DNA of 64,000 nt from Candidatus Lindowbacteria bacterium RIFCSPLOWO2_12_FULL_62_27. Its GTDB lineage: Bacteria; Lindowbacteria; 2-12-FULL-62-27. Location: contig MFPR01000006.1 of the NCBI GenBank assembly GCA_001784175.1, positions 62,001-126,000 of the forward strand, given 5' to 3'. The notes below the pieces were generated by a model, which saw only the letters and a list, made by a program, of their open reading frames with translations, was not told the origin of the DNA and searched no databases. The position numbers were made by a program, and so were the translations under genes. The first letter of the stretch is position 1; every line of letters begins with the position of its first letter. Positions 43,827 to 53,361 of this stretch are shown here, in pieces.

Positions 43827-45127
43827 ATATCACCACTCCTCATAAACTTTCGCAAATGTTTTCTAAATTTTGTCAAGAATTCCTTCTCCTTCGAACCCGG
43901 CGTCGCCGCATTCCATTTGTTTCGGAGGCACACCAGTTGTTCCAAGATTGCCCGCTGTTCGCTTCGTTCACAATCCGCGTCATCGTCGTACTTGGGCGCC
44001 ATCACGCAACAGCACCCCTGGCACCGGTCCTCATATCCGTTGATCGGGTCGTTCAACCAGTCGATATGATCCTTCTCGTGCTCTTGCGAGCATTCCCGCG
44101 CCATGTCCGCATATTGATCTCGCTCGGACGAGGTCGAGCCTGCCGGCGCGAATCGGTCGGTGGATTTTCTGTACGCATCACGGTTCTTTTGAATGAATCT
44201 AAAGCCCCCGTCGCCATCGCAGTGTACACCCGCCAAAAAATCCTCCTTTTCCAGTTCCTCGAATATTTTTGCCGTGAGATTGCATGAAGATCCGGGCGTC
44301 GGACACAATTCATCCTGAAAGTCCGCCGCAGACAATCCACTGGTGTTCATTGCCTCCTGATAGTCTCCCGCCACCACTTTCTTGGTCGCCCGGTTGACCT
44401 CCGCCGCGGACATCCCGTCCGGTGGTCCGGGCATTCGCCAGACCCATTCCAATTCATACAAGCCGTCGTCCAAGAATTTAATGCCCACCGGATTTCCGAA
44501 TTCGGGAAAATCCTGATTGGACGCGCCCATGTTTCCGCTGCTGACTTCGTCTCCATTTACCCCAAACTGATGGTCCGTATAACCGCTGCCGTCATGCTGC
44601 CGGACATGAAAATCGCTCTGCTTGGTCGTGAAGAGCCCGGCCGGGCTGTTGACCGGATCGGGTTCCTCGACATCGCTCCCGTCCCTCAGCTTGGGAACAT
44701 ACTCGGTCGTTTCATTCAGCTTGGCCATACACGGTCCCGTGAGGACAAAATCTTCCCCTGCGGCGATCCCCGTGATATCGAATGTGTACTTGCATCCGTT
44801 GACGGTGGCTGAATAGAATCCGACCCCCGGCAGAATGGAGATTTGCCCCACCAGTCCGAGAAGCGCGCCCGTATCGCTGAAACGGAATTCACGCGCATTG
44901 ACGACATACCAGTCTCCTTCCAATAGTCCCAACGGATCCGTGAGATCATGCTTGCCGAACCCGTTCGGCACGGCGGGGAAATCCCCATTGCAAGTCGTGC
45001 CTGTGAACGTCAAGAATTCCCCGTCCGCCGTTCGATGGGACGCGTAGTTGGCCGAAATCGCGACGACGACCAGAATCAGCGAAAGAACTGCAACCCCGAG
45101 CCATTTGTTGCAAATGTACTTCAGCAT
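43817..45127 (-). CDS. Exported protein with a HEKDH zincin-like motif
   Basis: 436 residues from ATG 45127 (AGAG nearby). One N-terminal membrane anchor or signal helix (WLGVAVLSLILVVVAISANY). The C-terminal region has CSQEHEKDHIDWLNDP, an HExxH match, followed by a Cys-rich stretch (DRCQGCCCVM) and CERSEQRAILEQLVCL, which could supply a third acidic ligand. This looks like a zincin-fold protease of a secreted or toxin type. The middle holds beta-strand-rich unknown sequence. Function is inferred only. Promoter: TTGACA followed by a T11 tract and TGATAT. Upstream partner of the unknown exported gene. Confidence 0.55.
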   Translation of the reverse strand: MLKYICNKWLGVAVLSLILVVVAISANYASHRTADGEFLTFTGTTCNGDFPAVPNGFGKHDLTDPLGLLEGDWYVVNAREFRFSDTGALLGLVGQISILPGVGFYSATVNGCKYTFDITGIAAGEDFVLTGPCMAKLNETTEYVPKLRDGSDVEEPDPVNSPAGLFTTKQSDFHVRQHDGSGYTDHQFGVNGDEVSSGNMGASNQDFPEFGNPVGIKFLDDGLYELEWVWRMPGPPDGMSAAEVNRATKKVVAGDYQEAMNTSGLSAADFQDELCPTPGSSCNLTAKIFEELEKEDFLAGVHCDGDGGFRFIQKNRDAYRKSTDRFAPAGSTSSERDQYADMARECSQEHEKDHIDWLNDPINGYEDRCQGCCCVMAPKYDDDADCERSEQRAILEQLVCLRNKWNAATPGSKEKEFLTKFRKHLRKFMRSGDICA

Positions 45128-45262
45128 CGTAACTCTACTTATATCAAGGAAAAAAAAAAAACTTGTCAAGCACAATTTTTTCCTGTGAATTTTTCCTGTG
45201 AAAAAAGACGCCTTGCAATCCCCGAAAAGCATTGTATTTTCAGTCAGGAGCGAATAACAGAC

Positions 45263-45505
45263 ATGGAACCGTTGCCGCAGGAATTCTGGGTCAAGGTGAC
45301 GCCGCGCGCGTCAAAGGACGAGGTCGTCGGTTGGGCGGACCAAGTGCTGAAGGCGCGCGTGCGCGCGGTCCCGGAGGGCGGTCGCGCGAACGAGGCGCTG
45401 GTAGAACTGCTGTCGGATTATTGCGGCCTTCCGAAATCGGCGTTCACGATCGTTCGCGGCCATACGGCGCGTCTCAAGCGCATCCGCGTGGCGCGGCGGA
45501 CATGA
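45263..45505 (+). CDS. DUF167 (YggU-like) protein
   Basis: 80 residues, full length for the family: WVKVTPRASKDEVVGWADQ, ARVRAVPEGGRANEALVELL, KSAFTIVRGHTARLKRIRV. The fold is a small alpha/beta domain, of unknown function. ATG at 45263; its stop overlaps the GDPD start (ATGA). Confidence 0.88.
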   Translation: MEPLPQEFWVKVTPRASKDEVVGWADQVLKARVRAVPEGGRANEALVELLSDYCGLPKSAFTIVRGHTARLKRIRVARRT

Positions 45506-46185
45506 AAATCCTCAAAATCGGGCATCGGGGCGCCAGGCTCTATGAGCCGGAGAACACGCTGCGCAGTTTCGCCGCCGCGGTCCGGCTCGGCGTCGATTAC
45601 GCCGAATTCGACGTCCGGTTTAGCTTGGAGAAAATCCCTGTTGTCATCCATGACGAAACCGTCGACCGGACAACCCGCGGTCGCGGGCGGGTGGGGCGTC
45701 TGACCCTGCCGGCCCTGAGGCGCCTCGACGCGGGCCGGGGCGAGAAAATTCCCACGCTGGAGGAGGCCCTGCGGTTCCTCCGGGACCACCGGACGGGCGC
45801 GCTGGTGGAGCTCAAGGAAAAACACGGCGTGGACAGGGTCGTCCGCGCGGTCGAGAAATCCGGCGCGCGGTCCATTCTGATTTCATTTTATCCGGAGGTT
45901 CTCAAGGAGATCGCGCATCTCAATCCGGAACTTCCGACCGGCCTGATTTTCTCGAATCCCATCCGAAAACGCGCCGGATTTTTCCGGCTCGCCAAAACCT
46001 GCCGGGCCCGGTGGCTGCTCGGTCACATCCGCGCGTTGAGCCGCCCCTTCGTCGACACCGCCCACCGGTTGGGATTCCAGGTCGAAGCGTGGGTGGCGAA
46101 CGACCGGCGGGCGGTGCGGCGGCTCGCGGCGATGGGCGTCGACGCGATCGCAAGCGACAAACCGGACCTCTTGCAGGGCGTGTGA
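45502..46185 (+). CDS. Glycerophosphodiester phosphodiesterase
   Basis: 227 residues, a cytoplasmic GDPD TIM barrel. IGHRGARLYEPENTLRSF holds the metal-site HRG and the catalytic E.NT; AEFDVRF and VVIHDETVDRTTRG supply the second metal residues and the general base His. Cleaves glycerophosphodiesters to glycerol-3-phosphate. Length is close to the minimal bacterial form. ATG overlaps the DUF167 stop. Confidence 0.92.
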   Translation: MKILKIGHRGARLYEPENTLRSFAAAVRLGVDYAEFDVRFSLEKIPVVIHDETVDRTTRGRGRVGRLTLPALRRLDAGRGEKIPTLEEALRFLRDHRTGALVELKEKHGVDRVVRAVEKSGARSILISFYPEVLKEIAHLNPELPTGLIFSNPIRKRAGFFRLAKTCRARWLLGHIRALSRPFVDTAHRLGFQVEAWVANDRRAVRRLAAMGVDAIASDKPDLLQGV

Positions 46186-48203
46186 CTTGCTTGACGAAGA
46201 CGCGCGCCGCCGCGCTGATCGCCGTGTTTCTCGCGGGAGCCGCGCCCGCCATGGCTGACGCGATGTCGGCGCTGAAGGCATCGATCCTTTCCATCAACCA
46301 CGCATGGCGGTTCCGGCCGGACCCGCACGATACAGGGCTGCGTGACGAATGGTTCCGCACGGACTTCGACGACAGCCGGTGGTCAATGATCGACGCCGGC
46401 AAGACTTGGGAATCGCAGGGATTCCCCGAGTACGACGGCGTCGGCTGGTACCGCAAGCGGATCGACATCCCGGCGGACTGGAAGGGAACGATCGTGCGGC
46501 TGGCGGCGAGCGGGGTCGACGACGAATACGACGTGTACGTGAACGGGACGTTCGTACGGCATCACGGCGAGAAACCGGACCGGTCGGTCTGGAACTGGCA
46601 AACCTACACGCGACTCGATCCGCATCTCGAGTTCGGGAAGGCCAACACGCTCGCGATCCGCGTGAACGACTGGGGCGGGGGTGGCGGGATCTGGCGCGAC
46701 ATCGCGGTCCGCCGCGCGCTGCCGATGGGGCCGTACAGGGACTTTCTTCCCGAGCCGATGCTGCCGGCGCATCCGGAATGGATCGACCTTTACTGGGAGG
46801 CGTGGCGGATGGCGTGGGAGAAAATATCTTTCGGCACGCCCGAAAACGGCCTCGCCGCCGCGTACATGGATGAGGGCTTCAATGAGCAGATTTATCAATG
46901 GGACAGCGTCTTCATGTGCCTTTTTGCCCGCTACGGCCTGCGGCTGTTCCCGGTCATGCCGACCCTCGACAATTTTTACGGCAAGCAGCGCGAGAACGGA
47001 TACATCCAGCGATGCTATTCGGAATCGGACGGCCGCGAAGTCCAGACGCCGACGCCGGACGACCCCGGCGTCAACCCGCCGCTGTTTGCGTGGGTCGAGT
47101 GGGAGTATTACGCCTTCACCGGCGACCGCTCGCGCCTCCTGCGAGTGTTTCCGAAACTCGAAAAATATTTCTTGTGGCTCGAGGACAACGCCCGCGCGCC
47201 CGAAGGCCGCGGGCTTTATTATCAGACGGATCTCGGCAGCGGCATGGACAACACGCCGCGCGGGGACGTCACGCGGTCCGCCTGGTCGGACATGTCGATC
47301 CAGCAGGCGCTGGCCGCCGGATATCTTGCGCGAATGGCCGCCGTTCTGGGCGATCGGGAGAAGGAGGCGTTCTGGCGCCGGGAGCACGCGGACCTCAAAG
47401 ACCGGATCAACGAACTTTTGTGGGACGAGGCCGACGGATTCTATTACGACCTTCTCCGGTCCGGCGAGAAATCCCACGTCAAACACATCGGCGCCTTCTG
47501 GGCCATGCTCGCGTCCGTCGCGGACGGCCAACGGACGGCGCGGCTGGTGGACCACCTCAAGAATCCGGCCGAGTTTTATCGCCCGCATCTGTTCCCCACC
47601 TTGGCCGCGTCCGAGAAAACGTACGCGGCGGCCGGCCACTACTGGCGGGGCAGCGTCTGGGCGCCGACGAATTACATGGTCATCCAGGGCCTTGAGCGGC
47701 GCGGATACGGAGACCTCGCGCGCGAGGCGGCGGAAAATCACGTGAGGCACATGGCGCAGGTGTACGCCGACCCGCCGGCGGACGAGCACCGGATCGCGCC
47801 CGAGGAGCGGCGCGATGCGTATCGGACGATCTGGGAATGCTATTCGCCCGAACGCCCCGCGCCGGCCACGCGATGGGACAACACGTTCTACTCGCGGCAG
47901 GATTTCGTCGGCTGGTCGGGCCTCGGCCCCATTGCGATGCTCATCGAAAATATTCTGGGGTTCGAGGTCCGCGGCGCGGAAAACATTCTCGTCTGGACCC
48001 TGACCCGCTCCGACACGCACGGCATCCGGCGCCTGCCGGTTGGACCTGACAATCGAGTGAGCCTCGAAGCGTCGCCGGGGCGCAGCGGCCGGATTTCAGT
48101 GCGAATCATCGCGGAAAAAGAATTCGCGCTGGAGATCCGCCGGCCCGGCGCCGCGGCGCGTCGGATCCGGGTCAAGCCTGGCAGGAGCACGGTCCGACTG
48201 TGA
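46182..48203 (+). CDS. Secreted GH63/trehalase-like glycoside hydrolase with N-terminal sugar-binding domain
   Basis: About 673 residues. A signal peptide ends AMA. The first 150 mature residues form a GH2-type galactose-binding jelly roll (WYRKRIDIPADWKG, VYVNGTFVRHHGEKP, IRVNDWGGGGGIWRD). An (alpha/alpha)6 barrel follows: IYQWDSVFM, YYQTDLGSGMDNTPRG, YWRGSVWAPTNYMVIQGL and GWSGLGPIAMLIENIL, as in GH63/GH37 and mannosylglycerate hydrolases. Substrate (an alpha-glucoside or alpha-mannoside) unknown. GTG 46182 overlaps the GDPD stop; TTG 46191 is an alternative. Confidence 0.85.
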   Translation: MTCLTKTRAAALIAVFLAGAAPAMADAMSALKASILSINHAWRFRPDPHDTGLRDEWFRTDFDDSRWSMIDAGKTWESQGFPEYDGVGWYRKRIDIPADWKGTIVRLAASGVDDEYDVYVNGTFVRHHGEKPDRSVWNWQTYTRLDPHLEFGKANTLAIRVNDWGGGGGIWRDIAVRRALPMGPYRDFLPEPMLPAHPEWIDLYWEAWRMAWEKISFGTPENGLAAAYMDEGFNEQIYQWDSVFMCLFARYGLRLFPVMPTLDNFYGKQRENGYIQRCYSESDGREVQTPTPDDPGVNPPLFAWVEWEYYAFTGDRSRLLRVFPKLEKYFLWLEDNARAPEGRGLYYQTDLGSGMDNTPRGDVTRSAWSDMSIQQALAAGYLARMAAVLGDREKEAFWRREHADLKDRINELLWDEADGFYYDLLRSGEKSHVKHIGAFWAMLASVADGQRTARLVDHLKNPAEFYRPHLFPTLAASEKTYAAAGHYWRGSVWAPTNYMVIQGLERRGYGDLAREAAENHVRHMAQVYADPPADEHRIAPEERRDAYRTIWECYSPERPAPATRWDNTFYSRQDFVGWSGLGPIAMLIENILGFEVRGAENILVWTLTRSDTHGIRRLPVGPDNRVSLEASPGRSGRISVRIIAEKEFALEIRRPGAAARRIRVKPGRSTVRL

Positions 48204-48278
48204 CAGCATATTGAAAGTGCGCCAAATGTTTGATATCCGGTCTCAGCATTCTGAGAAGGCAAAAGGGGGCAAGCGCTC

Positions 48279-48854
48279 ATGAACTATTTGAAGACAGGCA
48301 TGGTGATTTTGATCGCGATCGGAGTGACCGGTTGCGCCGCATCGTCGGCCAGAAAAAAACCGGCTCCGGCGGCGCCGGCGCCCGTGCCGGAAAAACCCGC
48401 CGACTGGGACAAGGACGGCGTTCCGGATCAGGCCGACAAATGTCCGGATGCGGCGGAAACGCCCAACGGCTACCGCGATGACGACGGCTGTCCGGACGCC
48501 GACCCGTCCAGGGCCGTCCTGACGGGCGCCGTCGTGTTTGAACTCAACAGCGTGAATCTGAAGGCTGCATCGGACGGAATCATCGGCCAGACGGCGGATC
48601 TCCTCGTGAAAAATCCGGCGTGGAAAGTCCGGATCGAGGGCCACACGGACACGTATGGCGCACCGGCCTACAACCTGGACCTGTCGAGGCGCCGGGCGGA
48701 GAGCGTGAAATCGCGCCTCGTCAAGAAATTCGGCGCCGCGCCGGAGCGGGTCACCACGGCCGGCTACGGCGGAACGCGCCCGATCGCGTCGCTGGAGACG
48801 CGCGAAGGCCGCCTGGCGAACCGGCGGATCGAGTTCGTGTTTGGCGAGGACTAA
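48279..48854 (+). CDS. OmpA-family lipoprotein with calcium-binding repeats
   Basis: 191 residues. Lipoprotein signal (IAIGVTGC). A short Ala/Pro spacer leads to thrombospondin-type-3-like repeats (DKDGVPDQADKCPD, GYRDDDGCPDAD), then an OmpA C-terminal domain (VVFELNSVNLKA, IEGHTDTYGAPAYNLDLSR, NRRIEFVF) that binds peptidoglycan. Anchors the outer membrane. Its stop overlaps that of the convergent receiver gene by 4 bp. Confidence 0.92.
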   Translation: MNYLKTGMVILIAIGVTGCAASSARKKPAPAAPAPVPEKPADWDKDGVPDQADKCPDAAETPNGYRDDDGCPDADPSRAVLTGAVVFELNSVNLKAASDGIIGQTADLLVKNPAWKVRIEGHTDTYGAPAYNLDLSRRRAESVKSRLVKKFGAAPERVTTAGYGGTRPIASLETREGRLANRRIEFVFGED

Positions 48855-49225
48855 TCGAGAAGTTCCCTGATTTTCTGAAACATGCGCGGGTCGTCGACCG
48901 CCTTGATGAAGAATCCGGCCGCTCCGAGTTTCACGGCCTGAGGCTCCAGTTCCGGGTCCCGGAGATTCGTGTAAATGAAGACCGGCACGTTTTGGATATG
49001 CGGCAGGTGAACCAGGCTCTGAATGAGTTCGAGCCCGCTCCAGCCCGGGATGCTGACGTCCAGAATGATCAGATCCGGCCGCGTCTGAATGGCCGCGCGG
49101 CGCCCCTCGACCGGATCGGTCCGCCCCTCCGCCTGGTAGCCGAGATGCGCGAGGCGGGCCGTTAGCACGTCGATGAGGTCCTCCTCGTCGTCGATGATCA
49201 AAATTCTCTTCGTTTCGCCGTCCAT
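48851..49225 (-). CDS. Single-domain response regulator
   Basis: 124 residues, receiver only: RILIIDDEEDLIDVLTARL, LIILDVSIPGWSG (phospho-Asp) and a conserved Lys in GFFIKAVDD. CheY-like output through partner binding. ATG at 49225, 12 bases after the stop of the thioredoxin/nucleotidase gene, suggesting co-transcription. Confidence 0.9.
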   Translation of the reverse strand: MDGETKRILIIDDEEDLIDVLTARLAHLGYQAEGRTDPVEGRRAAIQTRPDLIILDVSIPGWSGLELIQSLVHLPHIQNVPVFIYTNLRDPELEPQAVKLGAAGFFIKAVDDPRMFQKIRELLD

Positions 49226-49236
49226 GCGTTTGATGC

Positions 49237-50577
49237 TTAGGGAACCGCCGCGCGCGACTTGAGGTAGGTGGCGAACGCGTCCTGAATGCTGCCGGCCGTC
49301 CGGCGGCGGCGCGCATTTTTGAAGGACCAGAATCCGTCGCCGCCCTCGGCCAGATAGTCGGGAACGGCGACTTGATAGTATTTGTCCGATTGAATGGGTT
49401 TTCCGTCCGCCAGCGTCGCCGTAAACTCCGGAATGCCCAGCTCGACATTTTTGACCTCGGCGGAGACGCCGGCCGCGTGGAGCCACCATCGCTCGTCCCG
49501 GCCGCGCGCGAGCGCCGCGAGGACGTCCACGCCTTTCATTTCCAGCGTGACGACACGGTTGGGAAACACCAGCACCCGGTCGACGAGGCTGCGGCGGATC
49601 GGGCCTCTCGGAATATTTCCGCGCAGGCAGAAGGCGTTCACCAGCCCGATGTCCGCATTCCCGGCGGTCCGGACGGCCTCCGCGACCATCGGTCCCAGCC
49701 GGTGGGTCGACCACGGCGCCGTCCACAGGAGATTCTCCGTCGCCTGCGCCAATACATCGCCTTCCGTCAGGTCGTCGTAAAACACCGCCAGCGCGAGCGA
49801 GGATTGATAGCTGAATTTCAGCAGGCCGCCCGTATCGAATGCGAGCAGCGTGTAACTGGCGTGTCCAGGACTTTTGACGTACATCCACCGGCCGCCGAAC
49901 GGGCTCACCGGGGAGTCTTCCTTGATCATCGCCGCAAGTCCGGGCAGCCGGAGGCTGTGGCCCTCCGCAGACACGGCCAGGTCGTCGCCGTCGATAGAAA
50001 CCGCGTGGGTCAGCTCCTCAGTGGATCCGAACATGGAATCGCTACGACTCGACGGCTCGAAAATCGACGCGAGGCGCTGCAGGAGCTTGTCCCGCCGCAG
50101 GCCTTTGGAATGGATCCAGCCGTCGGGATGGATCAGAAAAACGGAGGGAATGGCCCGGACGCCGTACTGGAGCGCAACCGGATCGTCCCAGCCCTTGCCG
50201 GAAAAAATCTGCCGGAAGGGCAGCTTGCGCTCTTGCACGAACCGCGAGAGCTGCGCGCGGTTGTCATCGAGGCTGACCGACAGAAATTCGATCGGATATT
50301 TCGAAAAGCGCGCGTGCGCCTCAAGCTGGTGCGGCAGTTCCGTCAGGCACGGCCCGCACCACGTCGCCCAAAAATCGAGCAGGACCCATTTCCCGCGATG
50401 GTCGGACAACCGGACGGTCCGGCCGTCGAGATCAACCGCCGCAAAGTCCGGCGCCGAATCGCCGACCGACAGGACGGCGCCGAGAAAGGCCTGGGCGTGC
50501 GATGGTCCGGCCCACGAGACTGCGGCGAGGATGGCCAACAGAAGGCGGATGGAGCGTCTCCCCGAATCCATGATCAT
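49237..50577 (-). CDS. TlpA-like thioredoxin fused to a 5'-nucleotidase C-terminal-like domain
   Basis: 446 residues. Signal peptide ends near AQA (residue 30). Residues 38-165 form a TlpA/AhpC-type thioredoxin fold with ATWCGPCL (Cys74, Cys77) and a cis-Pro region (RAIPSVFL). From about 215 to 440 it resembles the C-terminal domain of periplasmic 5'-nucleotidases (IGLVNAFCLRGNIPRGP, VVTLEMKGVDVLAALARG, YYQVAVPDYLAEGGDGF). The metallophosphoesterase half that normally accompanies that domain is absent. Probably a periplasmic disulfide reductase with a binding module; the substrate is unknown. Confidence 0.75.
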   Translation of the reverse strand: MIMDSGRRSIRLLLAILAAVSWAGPSHAQAFLGAVLSVGDSAPDFAAVDLDGRTVRLSDHRGKWVLLDFWATWCGPCLTELPHQLEAHARFSKYPIEFLSVSLDDNRAQLSRFVQERKLPFRQIFSGKGWDDPVALQYGVRAIPSVFLIHPDGWIHSKGLRRDKLLQRLASIFEPSSRSDSMFGSTEELTHAVSIDGDDLAVSAEGHSLRLPGLAAMIKEDSPVSPFGGRWMYVKSPGHASYTLLAFDTGGLLKFSYQSSLALAVFYDDLTEGDVLAQATENLLWTAPWSTHRLGPMVAEAVRTAGNADIGLVNAFCLRGNIPRGPIRRSLVDRVLVFPNRVVTLEMKGVDVLAALARGRDERWWLHAAGVSAEVKNVELGIPEFTATLADGKPIQSDKYYQVAVPDYLAEGGDGFWSFKNARRRRTAGSIQDAFATYLKSRAAVP

Positions 50578-50641
50578 TCACATATCAGCAGCCATGAGAA
50601 TGCGCAAGAATTGCGCTTCCCTGATGGAAATGATGGAATAA

Positions 50642-51982
50642 ATGCGAATGCACGGATCCTGGTTCTGGACGGAAACGGACGCACCGGTCCTCTGGTCTGG
50701 CTTGGAAAAAATCTCGAAACTTTGCGCCGGCGCCGTGACGATCTGGCTGGTCGCCACTCGGTTCACGCCGGAGGTGCAGGGTTATTTTTTCACCTTTTTC
50801 AGCCTGCTGGCCCTCCAGGTTTTTGTCGACCTGGGCGTGGCCGGCGTGGTGGTTCCGTTCGCCAGTCACGAATGGGCCGGCCTGGGGCTGGACGAGCGAC
50901 GCCGGATCGTCGGTGATCCTCAAGCGCTGTCGCGACTGGTGAGTTTTGGTCGGATGGTTTTCGGCTGGTTTTTGGCGGCGGGAGCGATCAGCGCGGCGGG
51001 ATTGGGCGTGTTCGGATACTTCTTTTTCTCCGCGCACGCCGAATCGGTAGTGGCCTGGCAGACCCCGTGGCTGATGTTCTGTGTTATTGGCGGCCTCAAT
51101 CTTTGCCTGTCGCCGGTTTGGACGCTCCTCGAAGGCTGCAACCAGGTGTCGGCGGCCTACTTCGCGCGGTTTCTCAGCAGCGTGCTTGGATCGGTCTTGC
51201 TGTGGTGGGCCATCCTCTCAGGCGCCGGCCTTTTTTCGGCGGCGATCCCATACGCTGTCTCCATTCTGGCCGGTCTCGGATTGGCGGTGGGGCGTTACCC
51301 CGCTTTCTTTCGCGCCTTTTGCGCGCCTCCGGCCGGCCGGCGGATGAGCTGGTCGGACGAGGTCTGGCCGATGCAGTGGCGGATCGGGTTAAGTTGGTTG
51401 AGCGGTTATTTCATCAACTGGTTTTTCACTCCGGTGCTCTTTCATTTCCACGGCGCGGCCGTCGCCGGGAGATTTGGGATGACATGGACGGCCGGCATGG
51501 CTATCTTTGGAATCGCAAGCTCGTGGCTGAACACCCGGGCGCCTCAGTTTGGAGTGTTGATCGCACAGCGCGATTTCAGCGCCCTCGATCACAGGTTCTT
51601 CCGGGCGGCCGGCATGTCTCTATGGGCGGTCCTGTCCGGTTCGGCATTGTTCGCCGTCCTGATCTACGTACTGGGCGCCGCCCGGCATCCTTTGGCCGAC
51701 CGGCTGCTGTCGCTGCGCCCGACCGTTCTTATGCTCCTGGCGATTATTCTGACGACGGTCTCTTACGCCCAGGCGGTCTATCTGAGGTGCCATAAACAAG
51801 AACCGGCCTTCTGGCTTTCCATCCTTCAGGGCATTTTTACCGGACTGTCCACATGGGTCCTGGGCAGCCGGTACGGGCCAACGGGCGTGGCCGCGGGCTA
51901 TTTGGCGGTCGTCGCGCTCCTGGTCATTCCGGCCGGCACGATCGTCTGGCTGAACAAACGGCGCGTCTGGCACACCCTTTGA
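50642..51982 (+). CDS. MOP-superfamily polysaccharide flippase-like protein
   Basis: 446 residues with 12-14 hydrophobic helices. The first segments (LEKISKLCAGAVTIWLVATRF, EVQGYFFTFFSLLALQVFVD) follow the Wzx/MOP pattern, and a duplicated half begins near 235. Likely moves lipid-linked glycans across the inner membrane. It opens a glycan cluster with two glycosyltransferase genes. Start ATG follows GATGGAAT. Confidence 0.75.
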   Translation: MRMHGSWFWTETDAPVLWSGLEKISKLCAGAVTIWLVATRFTPEVQGYFFTFFSLLALQVFVDLGVAGVVVPFASHEWAGLGLDERRRIVGDPQALSRLVSFGRMVFGWFLAAGAISAAGLGVFGYFFFSAHAESVVAWQTPWLMFCVIGGLNLCLSPVWTLLEGCNQVSAAYFARFLSSVLGSVLLWWAILSGAGLFSAAIPYAVSILAGLGLAVGRYPAFFRAFCAPPAGRRMSWSDEVWPMQWRIGLSWLSGYFINWFFTPVLFHFHGAAVAGRFGMTWTAGMAIFGIASSWLNTRAPQFGVLIAQRDFSALDHRFFRAAGMSLWAVLSGSALFAVLIYVLGAARHPLADRLLSLRPTVLMLLAIILTTVSYAQAVYLRCHKQEPAFWLSILQGIFTGLSTWVLGSRYGPTGVAAGYLAVVALLVIPAGTIVWLNKRRVWHTL

Positions 51983-52005
51983 CCTTGCGGCCGGGGAAAA
52001 TGATG

Positions 52006-53286
52006 TCAGGCCGGCGATAGCAGCGACGCATACTTGCGCAAAAACTCTTTTCCCACGCGAGCGCGGCCGCCATACGAGTAGTGCCCGGGGCGTAACAATG
52101 ACTTGAATCGCTCCTGAAGCCGCGCATCCTCATCTGTGTATTTCACAGCGCCCCGGACGGCATCGAGCATCTCCAGAGCCAAATCTTTAATATCCTCCGG
52201 GGAATTTTCCTCTACCATCAAGCCGGCGTCCGTGAACAAGGACGTGGCGCGGAAATCGCCGGTCGTCGAACCGAGAACTTCTCCGAAAGTCAAATATCGT
52301 TGCCGGTCACGTGACCACACCAGCTTCGGGATTCCCAGGTCTCCGGATCCCGTCGGAAGAATCACCGCCATCGGCGCCTGGTTCGCCACGGCCGAAGGGA
52401 CGCCAAACACACATGCCGCGCCGGACAGGCTGGAACTGCCCCCCAGGAAGAACTTGCAGCTTGCGCAGAGAAAAATATCCATCCAATCACTTTTGACGCT
52501 GAGATGCGCATAGTCAATCACATGCTCCATGGGCGGCAGGGGTTTCATCGTCGCGTCACCCATTCGAATGCACCATCCGCCTTTTTCCACAATCGCTTTC
52601 ATCGCGAGAATATAGTTATGGATGTCCGCATTACGATAGGTTTGGGCTTCGTTGGGCGCATAGCCGGACTCCCTGCAATGAACGGAAACGAACCAACCAT
52701 CCTCCGGCACACCCAACGTTCGCAAACAGTCCAACCCGCACTCGCGATCGGATTCCGACAAAGCCAAAAGAGGCGGCCTTTCAGCCCATGCTTTTTGCAC
52801 GGCGTAATAGTGTGCGGTGCTTCTGAGCGCAAGGAAATAGTGTCTGATGTCAATTTGCAGGATCGGACTCCAGGAAAGCGGCGCAAGCAAAGGATAGAGA
52901 AGCGGCGAGCTGATAATTCTCAGGTGCTGCCGCCAATACTGCAACAAATGCGGATTGGAAACTCTATTGGGCTTGACGAGCACGATCACAAAGGAATGGC
53001 GGGGCATACCCAATATCCCCTCCTTGACGTAACAATCCGGCTCGCAGACGAGATGACCGATGTGCTGGGCGGCGATCGGTAGAAATCTAATGCCGATGAG
53101 ATACAATAGGAATGACAATGGGCAGGTCAATATCACGACCATCAGTTGGAAAAGTCCGATACTCCCCCGCCGCAGGCACCAGCCAACCCCCTTTTCCCTC
53201 AGCTTGTCATGGTAAAAGCGAGGAGATAAATAACGTTGCCAGTCCTGCATGCGCGGCATTAAAGCATCAAAGACGCGGCGTATCAA
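52006..53286 (-). CDS. TIGR04372-family glycosyltransferase
   Basis: 426 residues. One N-terminal membrane helix (FQLMVVILTCPLSFLLYLIG). The family segments are FVSVHCRESGYAPNEAQTYR, YILAMKAIVEKGGWCIRMGD, and FFLGGSSSLSGAACVFGVPS (nucleotide-sugar binding site), followed by LVWSRDRQRYLTFGEVLGS. TIGR04372 proteins occur in polysaccharide and capsule loci and are thought to be GT-B glycosyltransferases. AT content is noticeably higher than in the neighbours. Opposite strand to the flanking glycan genes, so perhaps acquired. Confidence 0.75.
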   Translation of the reverse strand: MIRRVFDALMPRMQDWQRYLSPRFYHDKLREKGVGWCLRRGSIGLFQLMVVILTCPLSFLLYLIGIRFLPIAAQHIGHLVCEPDCYVKEGILGMPRHSFVIVLVKPNRVSNPHLLQYWRQHLRIISSPLLYPLLAPLSWSPILQIDIRHYFLALRSTAHYYAVQKAWAERPPLLALSESDRECGLDCLRTLGVPEDGWFVSVHCRESGYAPNEAQTYRNADIHNYILAMKAIVEKGGWCIRMGDATMKPLPPMEHVIDYAHLSVKSDWMDIFLCASCKFFLGGSSSLSGAACVFGVPSAVANQAPMAVILPTGSGDLGIPKLVWSRDRQRYLTFGEVLGSTTGDFRATSLFTDAGLMVEENSPEDIKDLALEMLDAVRGAVKYTDEDARLQERFKSLLRPGHYSYGGRARVGKEFLRKYASLLSPA

Positions 53287-53361
53287 CGCGAGTCAGGCAG
53301 GATCGGACGAAAAAGTCTTGACCTGCCGTACGTCTTCTTGTACGCGTATGGATGAGGGTAA

